The notes under the pieces are model-generated. The model did not search any database and had not been told where the DNA came from. It was given only the letters and a program-made list of their open reading frames with translations. Of a stretch of 64,000 bases of DNA, positions 51,301-60,583 are shown piece by piece; the first letter of the stretch is position 1; each line of letters opens with the position of its first letter. The DNA lies in NCBI RefSeq assembly GCF_009733925.1, contig NZ_WOEI01000001.1:99208-163207 (forward strand), given 5' to 3'. Made by a program: the position numbers and the translations under genes. The DNA is from Streptobacillus canis (GTDB lineage Bacteria > Fusobacteriota > Fusobacteriia > Fusobacteriales > Leptotrichiaceae).

Positions 51301-51663
51301 ATGGAAGATAAATTAGGATTATTAATTGATAAATTGGAAAACAAAGGAAATAATCATGTATATTATGATGAATATTTAGATATGGAATTAGAAATTAAGA
51401 AATTTTCACTTAGAAGATTTAGTAAAATGCAAGAAGGTGCGGATAAAAATACCGACAAAGCGTTAGAAACAATGTACAAGATAATATATGAACACGTTCC
51501 ATTATTCCAAAGCGACGAGTTATTTGAAAAAAGCGGAGTGCAAAAAAGAGAAAACGTTATTGCTAAAATATATGATGAAAAATTAAAACCTATAGAAAAA
51601 ATATTTAATTTTATAAACGTTGAGGTATATCAATTAGATGTTGATGTAGAAAAAAAGTCATAG
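51301..51663 (+). CDS. tail assembly chaperone, short form (gpG/XkdN-like)
   Basis: The 120-residue protein ends at TAG 51661-51663. Near its end the slippery heptamer A AAA AAG (51651-51657) is in frame, allowing a -1 shift into the following open frame. The pattern (LEIKKFSLRRFSKMQEG...ALETMYKIIYEHVP) fits XkdN-type chaperones. Confidence 0.85.
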   Translation: MEDKLGLLIDKLENKGNNHVYYDEYLDMELEIKKFSLRRFSKMQEGADKNTDKALETMYKIIYEHVPLFQSDELFEKSGVQKRENVIAKIYDEKLKPIEKIFNFINVEVYQLDVDVEKKS

Positions 51664-51845
51664 AAGAGTTTGAAAAAGGATTCAATAATTTTAAAAAAGA
51701 CAACTATTGTAATCTTGTTTCGTATTATTTGAATAGAGGACACACTTTGTCCTCTATTCTTACATTATCAGAAGATGAAATGATCATTTACACTTATTCT
51801 ATGATGTTAGAAATAGAAAATGAAAATATTAGGAATGGAGGTTAA
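51301..51845 (+). CDS. tail assembly chaperone, -1 frameshift fusion (gpGT-like)
   Basis: If ribosomes slip back one base on A AAA AAG (51651-51657), reading continues from GTC at 51657 to TAA 51843-51845. This adds 62 residues after residue 119, for about 181 in total. The added part contains NRGHTLSSILTLSEDEMIIY, typical of T-domain extensions. The second frame has no start codon of its own with a ribosome site near the junction. Gene position before the tape measure is exactly where such frameshifts occur. Confidence 0.8.
51732..51758 (+). other. strong hairpin in the chaperone frameshift region
   Basis: An 11-bp perfect stem, AATAGAGGACA (51732-51742) with TGTCCTCTATT (51748-51758), loop CACTT, lies within the T extension 75 bases after the slip site. 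Confidence 0.6.
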
Positions 51846-51848
51846 AAG

Positions 51849-53615
51849 ATGGCTATTAAAATTGGTGCTATTTTTGAATTAAAGGATCAATTTTCAAAAA
51901 GAATGAAAACAATAGAAAAAATAACAGGAAAATCTTTTAAAAATATTTCTAAAAATTTTAAAAAATTAAAAAATAGAGCGAAGAAAACATTTAAATTAAT
52001 TGGAGGATATATAGTAAAAGGGGTTATCGTTTCTGTGGCTGCGTTAGGGAAATATATGAAAGACTCATTAAAATCATATGAAGTACAAAATAGAGCTACG
52101 TTGACGTTAACTAATTCTTTAAAGAAACAACAAGGTATGACAAACCAGATGATTAAAAGTACACTTGATTATGCAGGAGTGGTTCAGTCACAAGGAGTAA
52201 TAGGTGACGAAGTTCTTCAAATGGGGATGAATGAATTGGCTCTATATGGATTAAAAGGTGAGCAAATAAAAAAATTAACAAGTGGCTTAGGTGATATGCT
52301 AGTTAAAGAGAAAGGATTAAATGCTACCGTAGAAGATTCTATGATGGCAGGTAAGGCGATTGTTAAAGCTCTTTCAGGAAAGGTTAAAGGTCTTCAAAGT
52401 TATGGAATAACTCTGGACGAGACAGAACAAAAAACGTTTAAATTGTTAAATACGGAAAAGAAAATCGAATTCTTAAACAATAAGATTAAGACTTCCATAG
52501 GAGACTTAAATAAAAAAATAAGAGAAACACCGGAGGGGGTAACGAAAGCATTAGCTAATGAGTTTGGAGATGTACAAGAAGTCATAGGAGAAAGTTTACA
52601 GCCTGTTGTTACAAATATAATGAAAGAACTACTTAAAAATATCCCGACTATAAAGAAATATTTAATGGACCTTATAAAAAAAATTAAAGAAATAGAACCT
52701 GTAATAACAAGTTCAATAAATGTTGCGATATCGTTTACAATAAAATTAATAGATTCTTTAATTGTACTTATTAAATGGTTGTCAGATAATTGGAGTTGGA
52801 TAAAAAAATTAGCGGTGACACTTTCGGGACTCATTGTAATTTTAAAAATTTATAACAAAACAAAGCAGATGATTATTTTTTCTCAACAAGTTTTAAATAA
52901 CGCTAAAGCACTTGGAATCATAGCCGAAAATACTACTTATGCTAGTATTTTAAAATCTATAGGAGCCTTTTTATGGCAAAAAACAGTAATGATAGGTAGT
53001 ACGTTAATTACCTGGGGAATGACTGCAGCCACTTGGGCTTTAAATACAGCGTTAGCGATATTAACATCGCCAATTGCGTTAGTCATTGGAGCAGTCGTAG
53101 GACTAGCGACAGGAACATACTATTTATACAAAAATTTTGATTGGGTAAAATCTAAAATTGGCGAGTTATGGACTGCATTTAAAAATTCAGGACCAATACA
53201 AACATTAATAGGTTGGTTCAAGAGTTTGTTATCATATATACAACCTGTATTAGATATAATAATTAAATTAAAAGATGGTATTACTGGACTTATAACAGGT
53301 GGTATAGATAAGATAAAAGGTTTATTTGGGTTTGGTAAAGGTGTTGAAATTCCTAAAAATGCAATGGGGACTCCTTATTTCCAAGGTGGACCTACTATGG
53401 TTAACGAACGTGGAGGAGAATTAATAAACTTACCTAACGGAAGTCAAATCATTCCTCATGATCTAAGTAAGAAGATAGTTAATAACAAAACAAGCAACGC
53501 TAATATCACCATAAATATAAATGGGTCGGACAAAAGTTCTAAAGAAATAGCATACGAAGTCGCAGCAATATTTAATAGACAACTTGGTCTACAAGGAGGT
53601 AACGTACTTGGATAA
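51849..53615 (+). CDS. tail tape measure protein
   Basis: The 588-residue protein has a basic helical N-terminus and long amphipathic helices. Hydrophobic stretches lie near residues 315-335 and 385-425 (WALNTALAILTSPIALVIGA), and the C-terminal part ends with a GNVLG region. PYFQGGPTMVNERGGELINL is typical of tape measure ends. Its length sets tail length; it is short, so the tail should be short too. It starts three bases after the chaperone fusion stop. Confidence 0.9.
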   Translation: MAIKIGAIFELKDQFSKRMKTIEKITGKSFKNISKNFKKLKNRAKKTFKLIGGYIVKGVIVSVAALGKYMKDSLKSYEVQNRATLTLTNSLKKQQGMTNQMIKSTLDYAGVVQSQGVIGDEVLQMGMNELALYGLKGEQIKKLTSGLGDMLVKEKGLNATVEDSMMAGKAIVKALSGKVKGLQSYGITLDETEQKTFKLLNTEKKIEFLNNKIKTSIGDLNKKIRETPEGVTKALANEFGDVQEVIGESLQPVVTNIMKELLKNIPTIKKYLMDLIKKIKEIEPVITSSINVAISFTIKLIDSLIVLIKWLSDNWSWIKKLAVTLSGLIVILKIYNKTKQMIIFSQQVLNNAKALGIIAENTTYASILKSIGAFLWQKTVMIGSTLITWGMTAATWALNTALAILTSPIALVIGAVVGLATGTYYLYKNFDWVKSKIGELWTAFKNSGPIQTLIGWFKSLLSYIQPVLDIIIKLKDGITGLITGGIDKIKGLFGFGKGVEIPKNAMGTPYFQGGPTMVNERGGELINLPNGSQIIPHDLSKKIVNNKTSNANITININGSDKSSKEIAYEVAAIFNRQLGLQGGNVLG

Positions 53616-54015
53616 GATAATATTTACATATGATGGAGTAGACTTCCATCTTCCATTTTCAACTGCACTTGAAATAAATAGAGAATACGATGATTACGAA
53701 TTTACTAATATATTAGGCGAAACTTATGCTATTCCTGGTAATGCTAGGTTAAGGGAGTTTGAAATAACTGGAATAATTAGTGAGAAAGATTACGTATTCT
53801 ATTCTCGTAGAGCTAATAAGAATTTAAGTTCGTATATTAACTTTTTCGATAGACCTAGAAAAGAAAAGAAACCTTTATTAATTACTATAGGTAACGATAA
53901 TACTACTATAGTTCAAATGGAGTGTTTAGCTAGCTTTAGTTACTCCAATTTAGACAGAGTTGGAGATATTTCTTTTAATATTAAAGTTAAAGAATATAAA
54001 GAGGTAGAAATATGA
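53608..54015 (+). CDS. baseplate protein (XkdP-position)
   Basis: The 135-residue protein starts at TTG 53608, seven bases after AAGGAGGT, and overlaps the tape measure by eight bases. It is beta-rich (IIFTYDGVDFHLPFSTALEI; ECLASFSYSNLDRVGDISF). It occupies the XkdP place but shows no LysM domain. It is probably the tail-tip or hub adaptor. Confidence 0.7.
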   Translation: MDKIIFTYDGVDFHLPFSTALEINREYDDYEFTNILGETYAIPGNARLREFEITGIISEKDYVFYSRRANKNLSSYINFFDRPRKEKKPLLITIGNDNTTIVQMECLASFSYSNLDRVGDISFNIKVKEYKEVEI

Positions 54016-54944
54016 TAGTTAAATTAAATGGTAAGAATGTGACAAAACTAGTTCAGTCGCTAAATATGAGTAATTCCATAGATACTTTATCTACTACTGT
54101 TTCTATCTCTTTTCCTTTTTACAAGAATACTAAATTCTTAGTAGAAGTTAAAGTTGGGGATAAACTAGAAATAGACCATATATTTCAAGGTATAGTAGTA
54201 GACTGTGTCTATGATAAAGAAAGTACCGAAATCAAGGCGTTTGATATTGCTTTTTATTTAAGTAAGAATATGATTCTAAAACAGATTAGAAATACTGCGG
54301 CGAAAGAAGGAATAAAGGCTATATGTTCTGAACTAGGGATACCTATTAATATTAAAAGTGGTTTAGACACCAAGGTTAACCTTATGTTTAAGAATAAAAG
54401 CGCTAGTGATAGTATAGTTGATATCATTAAAGAAGATACTAAGCAAACCGGTAAGGAATATTTTATATATACTTTAAATAATAAAGTATATATTGAAGAG
54501 TTAGGAAATGAGGAAGTGGCACTTAGTTTCAAATTAAACGATGCAGAAACATTTAAAGGTGATAAATTGTTAAGTGAAAAAGTAGTAAGTGAGAACATAG
54601 AGGAATTGAAAAATTCAATATTAGTGTTATCGGACGACAATAAGTCATTAAAAGTGCTAGCTAAAAATGAAGATAGCGGAAGTATCAATAAGTATGGAAA
54701 ACTTCAAGAAGTGGTAGAGCTTAATTCCAAAGAAAACAAGAAAGCGAAATCAGTAGCCAGCACTACTTTAAATAGTTTAAACAAAATCAAAAAAGTGGTT
54801 AATGTTAATCTAATTACTGATACTTATGTTATAAGTGGTAAGAAGATTAAATTAGAAAATGTAGACTATTTGATTAAGTCAGTTAACTTAGACTTTGAAA
54901 ATGGAGCATTTAAAGGTAATTTAGAATTAAAGGAGTTGGTATAG
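54012..54944 (+). CDS. baseplate hub protein (XkdQ/gpD-like)
   Basis: The 310-residue protein resembles XkdQ/YqbQ hub proteins. It has VQSLNMSNSIDTLSTTVSIS near 15, VGDKLEIDHIFQGIVVD near 47, FDIAFYLSKNMILKQIRNT near 77 and IVDIIKEDTKQTGKEYFIY near 135. The last region is VDYLIKSVNLDFENG. It forms the central baseplate spike platform. Confidence 0.85.
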   Translation: MIVKLNGKNVTKLVQSLNMSNSIDTLSTTVSISFPFYKNTKFLVEVKVGDKLEIDHIFQGIVVDCVYDKESTEIKAFDIAFYLSKNMILKQIRNTAAKEGIKAICSELGIPINIKSGLDTKVNLMFKNKSASDSIVDIIKEDTKQTGKEYFIYTLNNKVYIEELGNEEVALSFKLNDAETFKGDKLLSEKVVSENIEELKNSILVLSDDNKSLKVLAKNEDSGSINKYGKLQEVVELNSKENKKAKSVASTTLNSLNKIKKVVNVNLITDTYVISGKKIKLENVDYLIKSVNLDFENGAFKGNLELKELV

Positions 54945-55508
54945 GTGGACAATAATCCATTCGAAGAATTAGCAAAAATGTTTAAAGCTAATGAAAATAG
55001 ATCGTATCTAGGCACTATGATAGCAGAAGTAATAGATCCTCTGCCAAATTTAAAATTGAAACTACTAAATGGAGCAATGGAGATAGACCATGAAATTGAA
55101 GGAGACCAAATATTTATAGCTAGAAGTATTACTAATAGAATTGATATAGATGTGACTTTTGAAAAATTCGAAAGTCAAGGAAACATACATAAGATTAAAG
55201 ATGGAATTAAGTTAGCATTTAAGAATTTAAAGGCTGCGGCAGCTAATATAGTACATATAGCTCCACCAAGTCCACCTAACCCAGTAGTTACTGACTTATC
55301 CGTACCAAGTGGAAATATGGATGAATTTAGTTCTAAAATGGCAACTAAAGAAAAAGGAAAATTCAAGGCTCAATTCTTAGTAACCTTAAAAAAAGGAGAC
55401 AAGGTACTTGTAATAACAAATGAAACTGAGGACCAATATTTCATAGTAGACATTATGGATCCTTTAAAGGAGGTTGAATTAGAATGGGAATATTACCAAA
55501 AATCTTAA
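54945..55508 (+). CDS. baseplate protein, DUF2577-like (XkdR)
   Basis: The 187-residue protein begins at GTG directly after the previous stop. The first part (NPFEELAKMFKANENRSYLG) and later LVTLKKGDKVLVITNETEDQ with YFIVDIM match the DUF2577 pattern. It overlaps the next gene by 25 bases. Confidence 0.8.
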   Translation: MDNNPFEELAKMFKANENRSYLGTMIAEVIDPLPNLKLKLLNGAMEIDHEIEGDQIFIARSITNRIDIDVTFEKFESQGNIHKIKDGIKLAFKNLKAAAANIVHIAPPSPPNPVVTDLSVPSGNMDEFSSKMATKEKGKFKAQFLVTLKKGDKVLVITNETEDQYFIVDIMDPLKEVELEWEYYQKS

Positions 55509-55927
55509 CGGACACGTCCGTTGAATCAAAAGAGAGCAAAGAAAATATAAAAGGGACTAGTTCATACATAGTTGACTTTAAAAATAAAAAAATGAAATAT
55601 TTTAATGGTATTCCAGAAATAGATAACCAAGAGCTACTGACTAAGATGTATATCCAAAAACTACTATATACAGAATTAGGAAAATGGGAGTTTCATAAAA
55701 CTTATGGAACTAATTACAAGCAACTGACCTATGGTAAAAAATATACCTTAGTTGATAAAATTAGAATTGAAAGTAATTTAAAAGAGCAATTATTAAAATA
55801 TGACGACATATTGGCAGTTAACGAACTTAAAATAATTCAAAAGAATAAGACATTAAATATACGTTTTGATGTTCAATTAAAAAATAAAAAAATACTAGAA
55901 TGGGAGGAGGAAATAGTAAATGATTGA
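55484..55927 (+). CDS. baseplate protein, DUF2634-like (XkdS)
   Basis: The 147-residue protein has the XkdS/gp25-like pattern KMYIQKLLYTELGKWEFHKTYG near 60 and ends with FDVQLKNKKILEWEEEIV. gp25-like wedge proteins join the hub to the baseplate J proteins. It overlaps the next gene by eight bases. Confidence 0.82.
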   Translation: MGILPKILTDTSVESKESKENIKGTSSYIVDFKNKKMKYFNGIPEIDNQELLTKMYIQKLLYTELGKWEFHKTYGTNYKQLTYGKKYTLVDKIRIESNLKEQLLKYDDILAVNELKIIQKNKTLNIRFDVQLKNKKILEWEEEIVND

Positions 55928-56984
55928 TTTAATCAATTTAGAAGTACCTACTCAGGAAGAAGAAGTTAAAAGATTGTTAGCTATGATTCCTGACCAATTC
56001 TATAAAGAAGAGGGAAGTATATTTCATGATGTACTAAGTATAGTAGCTAATGATAATATAGAAAAATTAAAATTAATGAAGAATATATTTATTAATTCAT
56101 TTGGAATTACTGCAACCGGAGAATTTTTAGACCATAAAGTAGCAGAAGTAGGAATGGAGAGAAAGTCAGGAGAAAAAGCAAAAGGAATAGTTAAATTTAT
56201 GGGGGCTCAAGGCACTAGAATATCTCATAATACCATAGTATTATGCGACAACTTGGAATATGCTACATTAATAGATAGTGAAATAGGAGTTGAAGGCAAT
56301 GTTTCAATAGAGGTGGTAGCTACTGAAATAGGTAGAAACTATAATATTAAAGGTAATATGATTAATAAGTTAGGGACTACCATTAATGGGGTTAGTAATG
56401 TGACTAACGAAAATGATTTCAAAGGCGGAGAAGACGTTGAAACTGACTCTGAATTAAGAGCGAGATACTTAGAGAAAGTTAGAGAACCTGCAACTTCTGG
56501 AAACGTATATGATTATAAACGTTGGGCGACATCGATTAATGGAATAGGGCAAGCTAAGGTATATCCTCTCCATGCAGGACCAGGGACAGTAAAAGTGGTA
56601 GTAATTAGTAATCTAGGTCGAACTGTTGAAAATGAGAAGATAGAAGAAGTTAAAAGGTATATTGATAATCTTAAACCTATCGGGGCGACTGTGACAGTAG
56701 CTAATGCTACACCACTAAATATTAACTTTACTGCGAGAATTAGTAAAAGTGAGCTAGTTGACATAGAAACTATTAAAGAAGAATTCAAGGTTAAATTAAA
56801 CGAATATATTACTAATGTTAATTTAAACAATGGCTCTATATCATATGGTCGTGTGAGTGCTATTCTTTATGGACTAAAAGGTCTAATTGACTTCAACGAT
56901 TTAAGAATTAATAATGGGACTAACGGAGTATCTATTCCAGGAGAAAGTATAGCGGTACTTGGGACGGTGAATTTAAATGTATAG
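55920..56984 (+). CDS. baseplate J protein (XkdT-like)
   Basis: The 354-residue protein has the baseplate J pattern. It shows YKEEGSIFHDVLSIVANDN near 26, GITATGEFLDHKVAEVGMER near 60, EVVATEIGRNYNIKGNMINK near 131 and NGIGQAKVYPLHAGPGTVKV near 211. GGPG-type elements are present. It forms the wedge ring that triggers contraction. Overlaps the next gene by eight bases. Confidence 0.92.
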   Translation: MIDLINLEVPTQEEEVKRLLAMIPDQFYKEEGSIFHDVLSIVANDNIEKLKLMKNIFINSFGITATGEFLDHKVAEVGMERKSGEKAKGIVKFMGAQGTRISHNTIVLCDNLEYATLIDSEIGVEGNVSIEVVATEIGRNYNIKGNMINKLGTTINGVSNVTNENDFKGGEDVETDSELRARYLEKVREPATSGNVYDYKRWATSINGIGQAKVYPLHAGPGTVKVVVISNLGRTVENEKIEEVKRYIDNLKPIGATVTVANATPLNINFTARISKSELVDIETIKEEFKVKLNEYITNVNLNNGSISYGRVSAILYGLKGLIDFNDLRINNGTNGVSIPGESIAVLGTVNLNV

Positions 56985-57507
56985 ATTAGCTGATTACTAC
57001 AAAGGTATACCCGAGTTCGACGAACTAGAGGATAAATTATTAGACATTGAAAAAGAAAATTTTGATAATATAGAAAAACTAAAAAGAGAACTAATTATAA
57101 TCACCTCTAATGAAGAAGGACTAGATATTTGGTCTAAGACTCTAGGAACGTCTAAGACTAAACTCGATATCCTTACGAAATTAAGAGGTTCGAAGACTAT
57201 CACCAAATTAAATCTAGCTTACATTATTAAAGACATCTTAAATCAAGATACGTTAGTGGAAGTAACGGAGCAGAACGAAATTTATAGAGTATTGATAGGA
57301 GTTCATGACACTAATGAAAACTTAGATGGAATTCAAGAGAAATTAAGAGAAGAATTAAAATTAATAATTCCAAGTCACATTGAACTGCTTATATATTTCA
57401 ACTCACTTATTTGGGTTAAATATGAAGCTTATAATAAGAATTGGGACGCGTGGGACGGACTTAATTTAAGTTGGAATAGATTTGAAAGATATAACGAAAG
57501 CGTATAG
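56977..57507 (+). CDS. baseplate protein, YmfQ/DUF2313-like (XkdU position)
   Basis: The 176-residue protein has YKGIPEFDELEDKLLDIEKE at the start and an EEGLDIWSKTLG central motif as in DUF2313 proteins, and it follows the J protein. It ends WDAWDGLNLSWNRFERYNE. It links the baseplate to the tail fibre. Confidence 0.8.
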   Translation: MYRLADYYKGIPEFDELEDKLLDIEKENFDNIEKLKRELIIITSNEEGLDIWSKTLGTSKTKLDILTKLRGSKTITKLNLAYIIKDILNQDTLVEVTEQNEIYRVLIGVHDTNENLDGIQEKLREELKLIIPSHIELLIYFNSLIWVKYEAYNKNWDAWDGLNLSWNRFERYNESV

Positions 57508-57535
57508 AAGAAAGTAAGGAATAGGAGGTAGATAA

Positions 57536-58117
57536 ATGGCGAGTACTAACAAAACTCAAGTGTTCCAGTTAAACCAATTTATTGGAACTGATTCACTTAA
57601 AAGAGTCGATTACAATGGAGATATGGAAAAGATAGAGAATGCCTTAAAAGCAAGTCTAAAAAACGGAGCATTTAGTAATGGACGTTTAACCTTAACTAAA
57701 GGGGATAATACCGATATAAATTTAACTTTATTCGAGCCTATATCTAATGATAACAGAGGCATAACCTCATTCGATGAAATTAAACAAAAAGCATTAGAAA
57801 AAATACAAGAATTCGGTATAGGTTTGAATAAACCTATAAAAAAGGATATGAATAGTTTCTTATCAAACGGTCTTTATTCCGTAAATTCTGGAGAAAATAG
57901 GATAAGAGGGAAATCAACATCTTTTCTTAATTTTCAATATGACACTGATTGGGGAGTTCAGCTAGGTTTGACGGAAGAAGATAACCCTACAGTTAATGTT
58001 CGTTCAAAAAGAGATGGAGTTTGGAATGAATGGAAAAGACTAGTTGATGAACCAAGATTAAATGAAATTCTAGAGAGCAAAAGAGCTAGGTTAGACGATA
58101 TATGGGCAGGTGTTTAG
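57536..58117 (+). CDS. tail fibre-like protein
   Basis: The 193-residue protein has an N-terminal fibre adaptor (TNKTQVFQLNQFIGTDSLKR) and a C-terminal SNGLYSVNSGENRIRG...WGVQLGLTEEDNPTVNVR knob-like pattern. It also contains RDGVWNEWKRLV, similar to receptor-side tail proteins with a pyocin-like knob. AGGAGGT precedes the ATG. Confidence 0.75.
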   Translation: MASTNKTQVFQLNQFIGTDSLKRVDYNGDMEKIENALKASLKNGAFSNGRLTLTKGDNTDINLTLFEPISNDNRGITSFDEIKQKALEKIQEFGIGLNKPIKKDMNSFLSNGLYSVNSGENRIRGKSTSFLNFQYDTDWGVQLGLTEEDNPTVNVRSKRDGVWNEWKRLVDEPRLNEILESKRARLDDIWAGV

Positions 58118-58118
58118 T

Positions 58119-58328
58119 ATGGTGTTTAAAGAGGAAATGCAAGAAATATTAAAAACTATTATAGGCGAGGGAGTTATTAAACAAGGAGGTAGCTCTCAAA
58201 CATACTCAAAAGGTGATGTAATGAAATATAAGAATGGTAGCAAGTGGTATCTATATAAGTGTAAGAGAACAGGTAGCTATTCCATACCGGACGAGACTAA
58301 TTTCAAAAGAATAGACTTAAGGGGGTAG
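58119..58328 (+). CDS. short fibre module, paralogue of the next gene's N-terminus
   Basis: The 69-residue protein (FKEEMQEILKTIIGEGV; YSKGDVMKYKNGSKWYLYKC; PDETNFKRIDLRG) matches the first 70 residues of the next gene in order and spacing. The ATG at 58119 follows AGGTG. It is probably a small structural module that accompanies the fibre, or a leftover of a fibre swap. Confidence 0.65.
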   Translation: MVFKEEMQEILKTIIGEGVIKQGGSSQTYSKGDVMKYKNGSKWYLYKCKRTGSYSIPDETNFKRIDLRG

Positions 58329-58331
58329 AAA

Positions 58332-59834
58332 ATGGCTAATGAAATTTTATACAAAGAGGAATTACAGCCTACATTAAATACCATAATAGGAGTTACCCCA
58401 AAGACTTTACCTGCCGTACTTAATAAAGGTGATATAGTTAAATATGGAAACTATCTATATAAGTATAAAGGTGTAAACGGAGTCAGAAAAGAATTAGTGG
58501 ACGAAAGTAACTTCAAGAAAGTAGGTTTAAGATATAGAGAAAATGGGTATAAGGTAGATATAGTAGATAGTATGGAAAATTTATATAAATGGATGTTTTT
58601 TGAAGGATTAAATGGAGACAGACAAAAAAGTAAATGGACATTAAGAAAGCAGGAATTAAGAAAGCAATATAATTTGAAAACTATTGTATTTTTTAATGAA
58701 GAAGTCGACGTCAGTTATATTTGGAGTACATTTGAAAGAGTTGCTATAAAAAATAACTATGACCCTAAATTTTTCTTTAAATTTCCCATAAAAGATTATT
58801 ACGATAAAACTTATAATTCTTATGAAGAAATAAAAAAAAGCAACCCTTATTTTTCAAGAAAAATCTCGTATGGAAATAATTTAAATTATACTTATTTAAA
58901 AAAACAAGATATTTTAAATGAAAGGAAAATAATTTATACAAATTTTGAAAAATTTTTAGAAAACAATAATCCTGTTCACAAATATACATCCCAAGAGTTA
59001 AAGACATATTTATGTTTTGGAGGTTTTCTAAAAAAAATAAAACAATATGGATTAAAAGATTTTTATAGAAATGAATTTGAATTTGGAGTTTTTCAAAATT
59101 TTTTTGAATATACTGAAAAATTAGAAGAAAAAGAAAATATTTTTAATTTTCATATTTACGATATTCAACATGAAAATTCATATGCCACATATGGATTTAA
59201 TTTTAGTTACAGCCCAACGCAAATAACAACTAACAGGTTTTGGCTACCGTATTTCAATGATATGGAAGGAAGTGATTACTCAGGCAAGAGTGCTCGAACT
59301 TTAAATCATGAGTTCAATAAATATGGAATATATTTCAAATTAGAGGAAGATGGAAATTATGTGTACAGATTTAAGTCAGTATTCACTGATAGAAATCAAC
59401 ATGAAGAATGGGGGACTAAAGGTCCGTGGGGAGCTAGGTATGCTTATTATTTAAGTGCAACGGACGTTAGAGGTGACGGTGACACATATTGCCGTTGGCA
59501 GCCAAAGGAAATTGATACTGAATTGAACTTTACTATTGAAAATGGGAACATTATAAATGTATCACTTAATTTCAGTGAAGAAACTAGGGATACTAACAGG
59601 TTTAAAGATGAGTTTATGAATACAGGGTACACTTTTGAAAATGGATATTTATATATTAAGGTTTTTTATGCTATTTGGTCTTATGATGATGCTGGAGATT
59701 GGAACGAGTGTCAGTTTGCGCACATTATACCTCCATTTAGCTTAGAATTCAAAGGAGATAACGAATTTGGATCTAAACCAATTAATAATGGAAATAATCA
59801 TTTTAAACCACCGGTAGATGAATGGGAAGATTAA
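58332..59834 (+). CDS. large tail fibre / receptor-binding protein
   Basis: The 500-residue protein has an N-terminal module like the preceding gene (YKEELQPTLNTIIGVTP; KGDIVKYGNYLYKYKG; DESNFKKVGLRY). An aromatic, low-similarity central part (about 75-310) and a C-terminal domain with HEEWGTKGPWGARYAYYLSA follow. Position between fibre and chaperone genes and its variable middle suggest the host-range determinant. No recognised enzymatic domain. Confidence 0.7.
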   Translation: MANEILYKEELQPTLNTIIGVTPKTLPAVLNKGDIVKYGNYLYKYKGVNGVRKELVDESNFKKVGLRYRENGYKVDIVDSMENLYKWMFFEGLNGDRQKSKWTLRKQELRKQYNLKTIVFFNEEVDVSYIWSTFERVAIKNNYDPKFFFKFPIKDYYDKTYNSYEEIKKSNPYFSRKISYGNNLNYTYLKKQDILNERKIIYTNFEKFLENNNPVHKYTSQELKTYLCFGGFLKKIKQYGLKDFYRNEFEFGVFQNFFEYTEKLEEKENIFNFHIYDIQHENSYATYGFNFSYSPTQITTNRFWLPYFNDMEGSDYSGKSARTLNHEFNKYGIYFKLEEDGNYVYRFKSVFTDRNQHEEWGTKGPWGARYAYYLSATDVRGDGDTYCRWQPKEIDTELNFTIENGNIINVSLNFSEETRDTNRFKDEFMNTGYTFENGYLYIKVFYAIWSYDDAGDWNECQFAHIIPPFSLEFKGDNEFGSKPINNGNNHFKPPVDEWED

Positions 59835-59914
59835 AATGATCTAAAAAAGGAAGCAATAGTGGAAATGATTTCAACTTTCCGAATATAAGATTTAGAGAAG
59901 GGTAGTGAATAAAA

Positions 59915-60583
59915 ATGAGTAAATATTTATATGACAGTAATGGAGCCTATATAGGCTCTTTTTTTGATGAAATAGAAAATCAAGATATATTGAAATCTTG
60001 TCCGGGAGGAATTATTTCAAATGAATTTTTTGAATATTCTAAAATAGAAAATGGGAAAATTATTTCTATGAATCAAGAGGAAATAGAAAAATTCAAATAT
60101 TCAAAATATAAGAATAAAGAATATGAGTTAAAATCTAATGAAATAATAGAAAATGAATCAATTAAAGAAATTTCTCTTGGTGAATATGAATATATTAATG
60201 AAGGAGTATTAAAGTATGACTTTGAAAAGAAAAGGGAGTTTCTACTTAATAAAACTAAAACTTACGAACAAATTGAAAAAGAAAAGTCTTTCGAATTCAA
60301 GGGCTTCCTTCAACCTAATAGAGAATTAGAAGACCAAAGTTCGTTGATGAAAATTATCATGATGCTGCAAGCTACTAAGCAAAATCATTTTTCAAATTGG
60401 AAGATGAAAGATAATAACGGAAACGAGCATTACGTTGACTTAACCTTAAAAGAATTAATGGAAATGGCAATGATCATGTCCACACAGACTACTCAAGCAA
60501 TGATTAAATGGTCAAAAATAAGAGAACAAATCAAAACAATGAACGAAGAGGAGTTGAAAACGTATGAACTTACAAGAGAATAA
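59915..60583 (+). CDS. tail fibre assembly-like protein (DUF4376-like)
   Basis: The 222-residue protein has a short N-terminal beta part (KYLYDSNGAYIGSFF). A C-terminal helical part has HFSNWKMKDNNGNEHYVDLT followed by LKELMEMAMIMSTQTTQAMI, as in DUF4376 proteins associated with fibres. It lies between fibre and lysis genes and overlaps the next by 20 bases. Confidence 0.7.
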   Translation: MSKYLYDSNGAYIGSFFDEIENQDILKSCPGGIISNEFFEYSKIENGKIISMNQEEIEKFKYSKYKNKEYELKSNEIIENESIKEISLGEYEYINEGVLKYDFEKKREFLLNKTKTYEQIEKEKSFEFKGFLQPNRELEDQSSLMKIIMMLQATKQNHFSNWKMKDNNGNEHYVDLTLKELMEMAMIMSTQTTQAMIKWSKIREQIKTMNEEELKTYELTRE

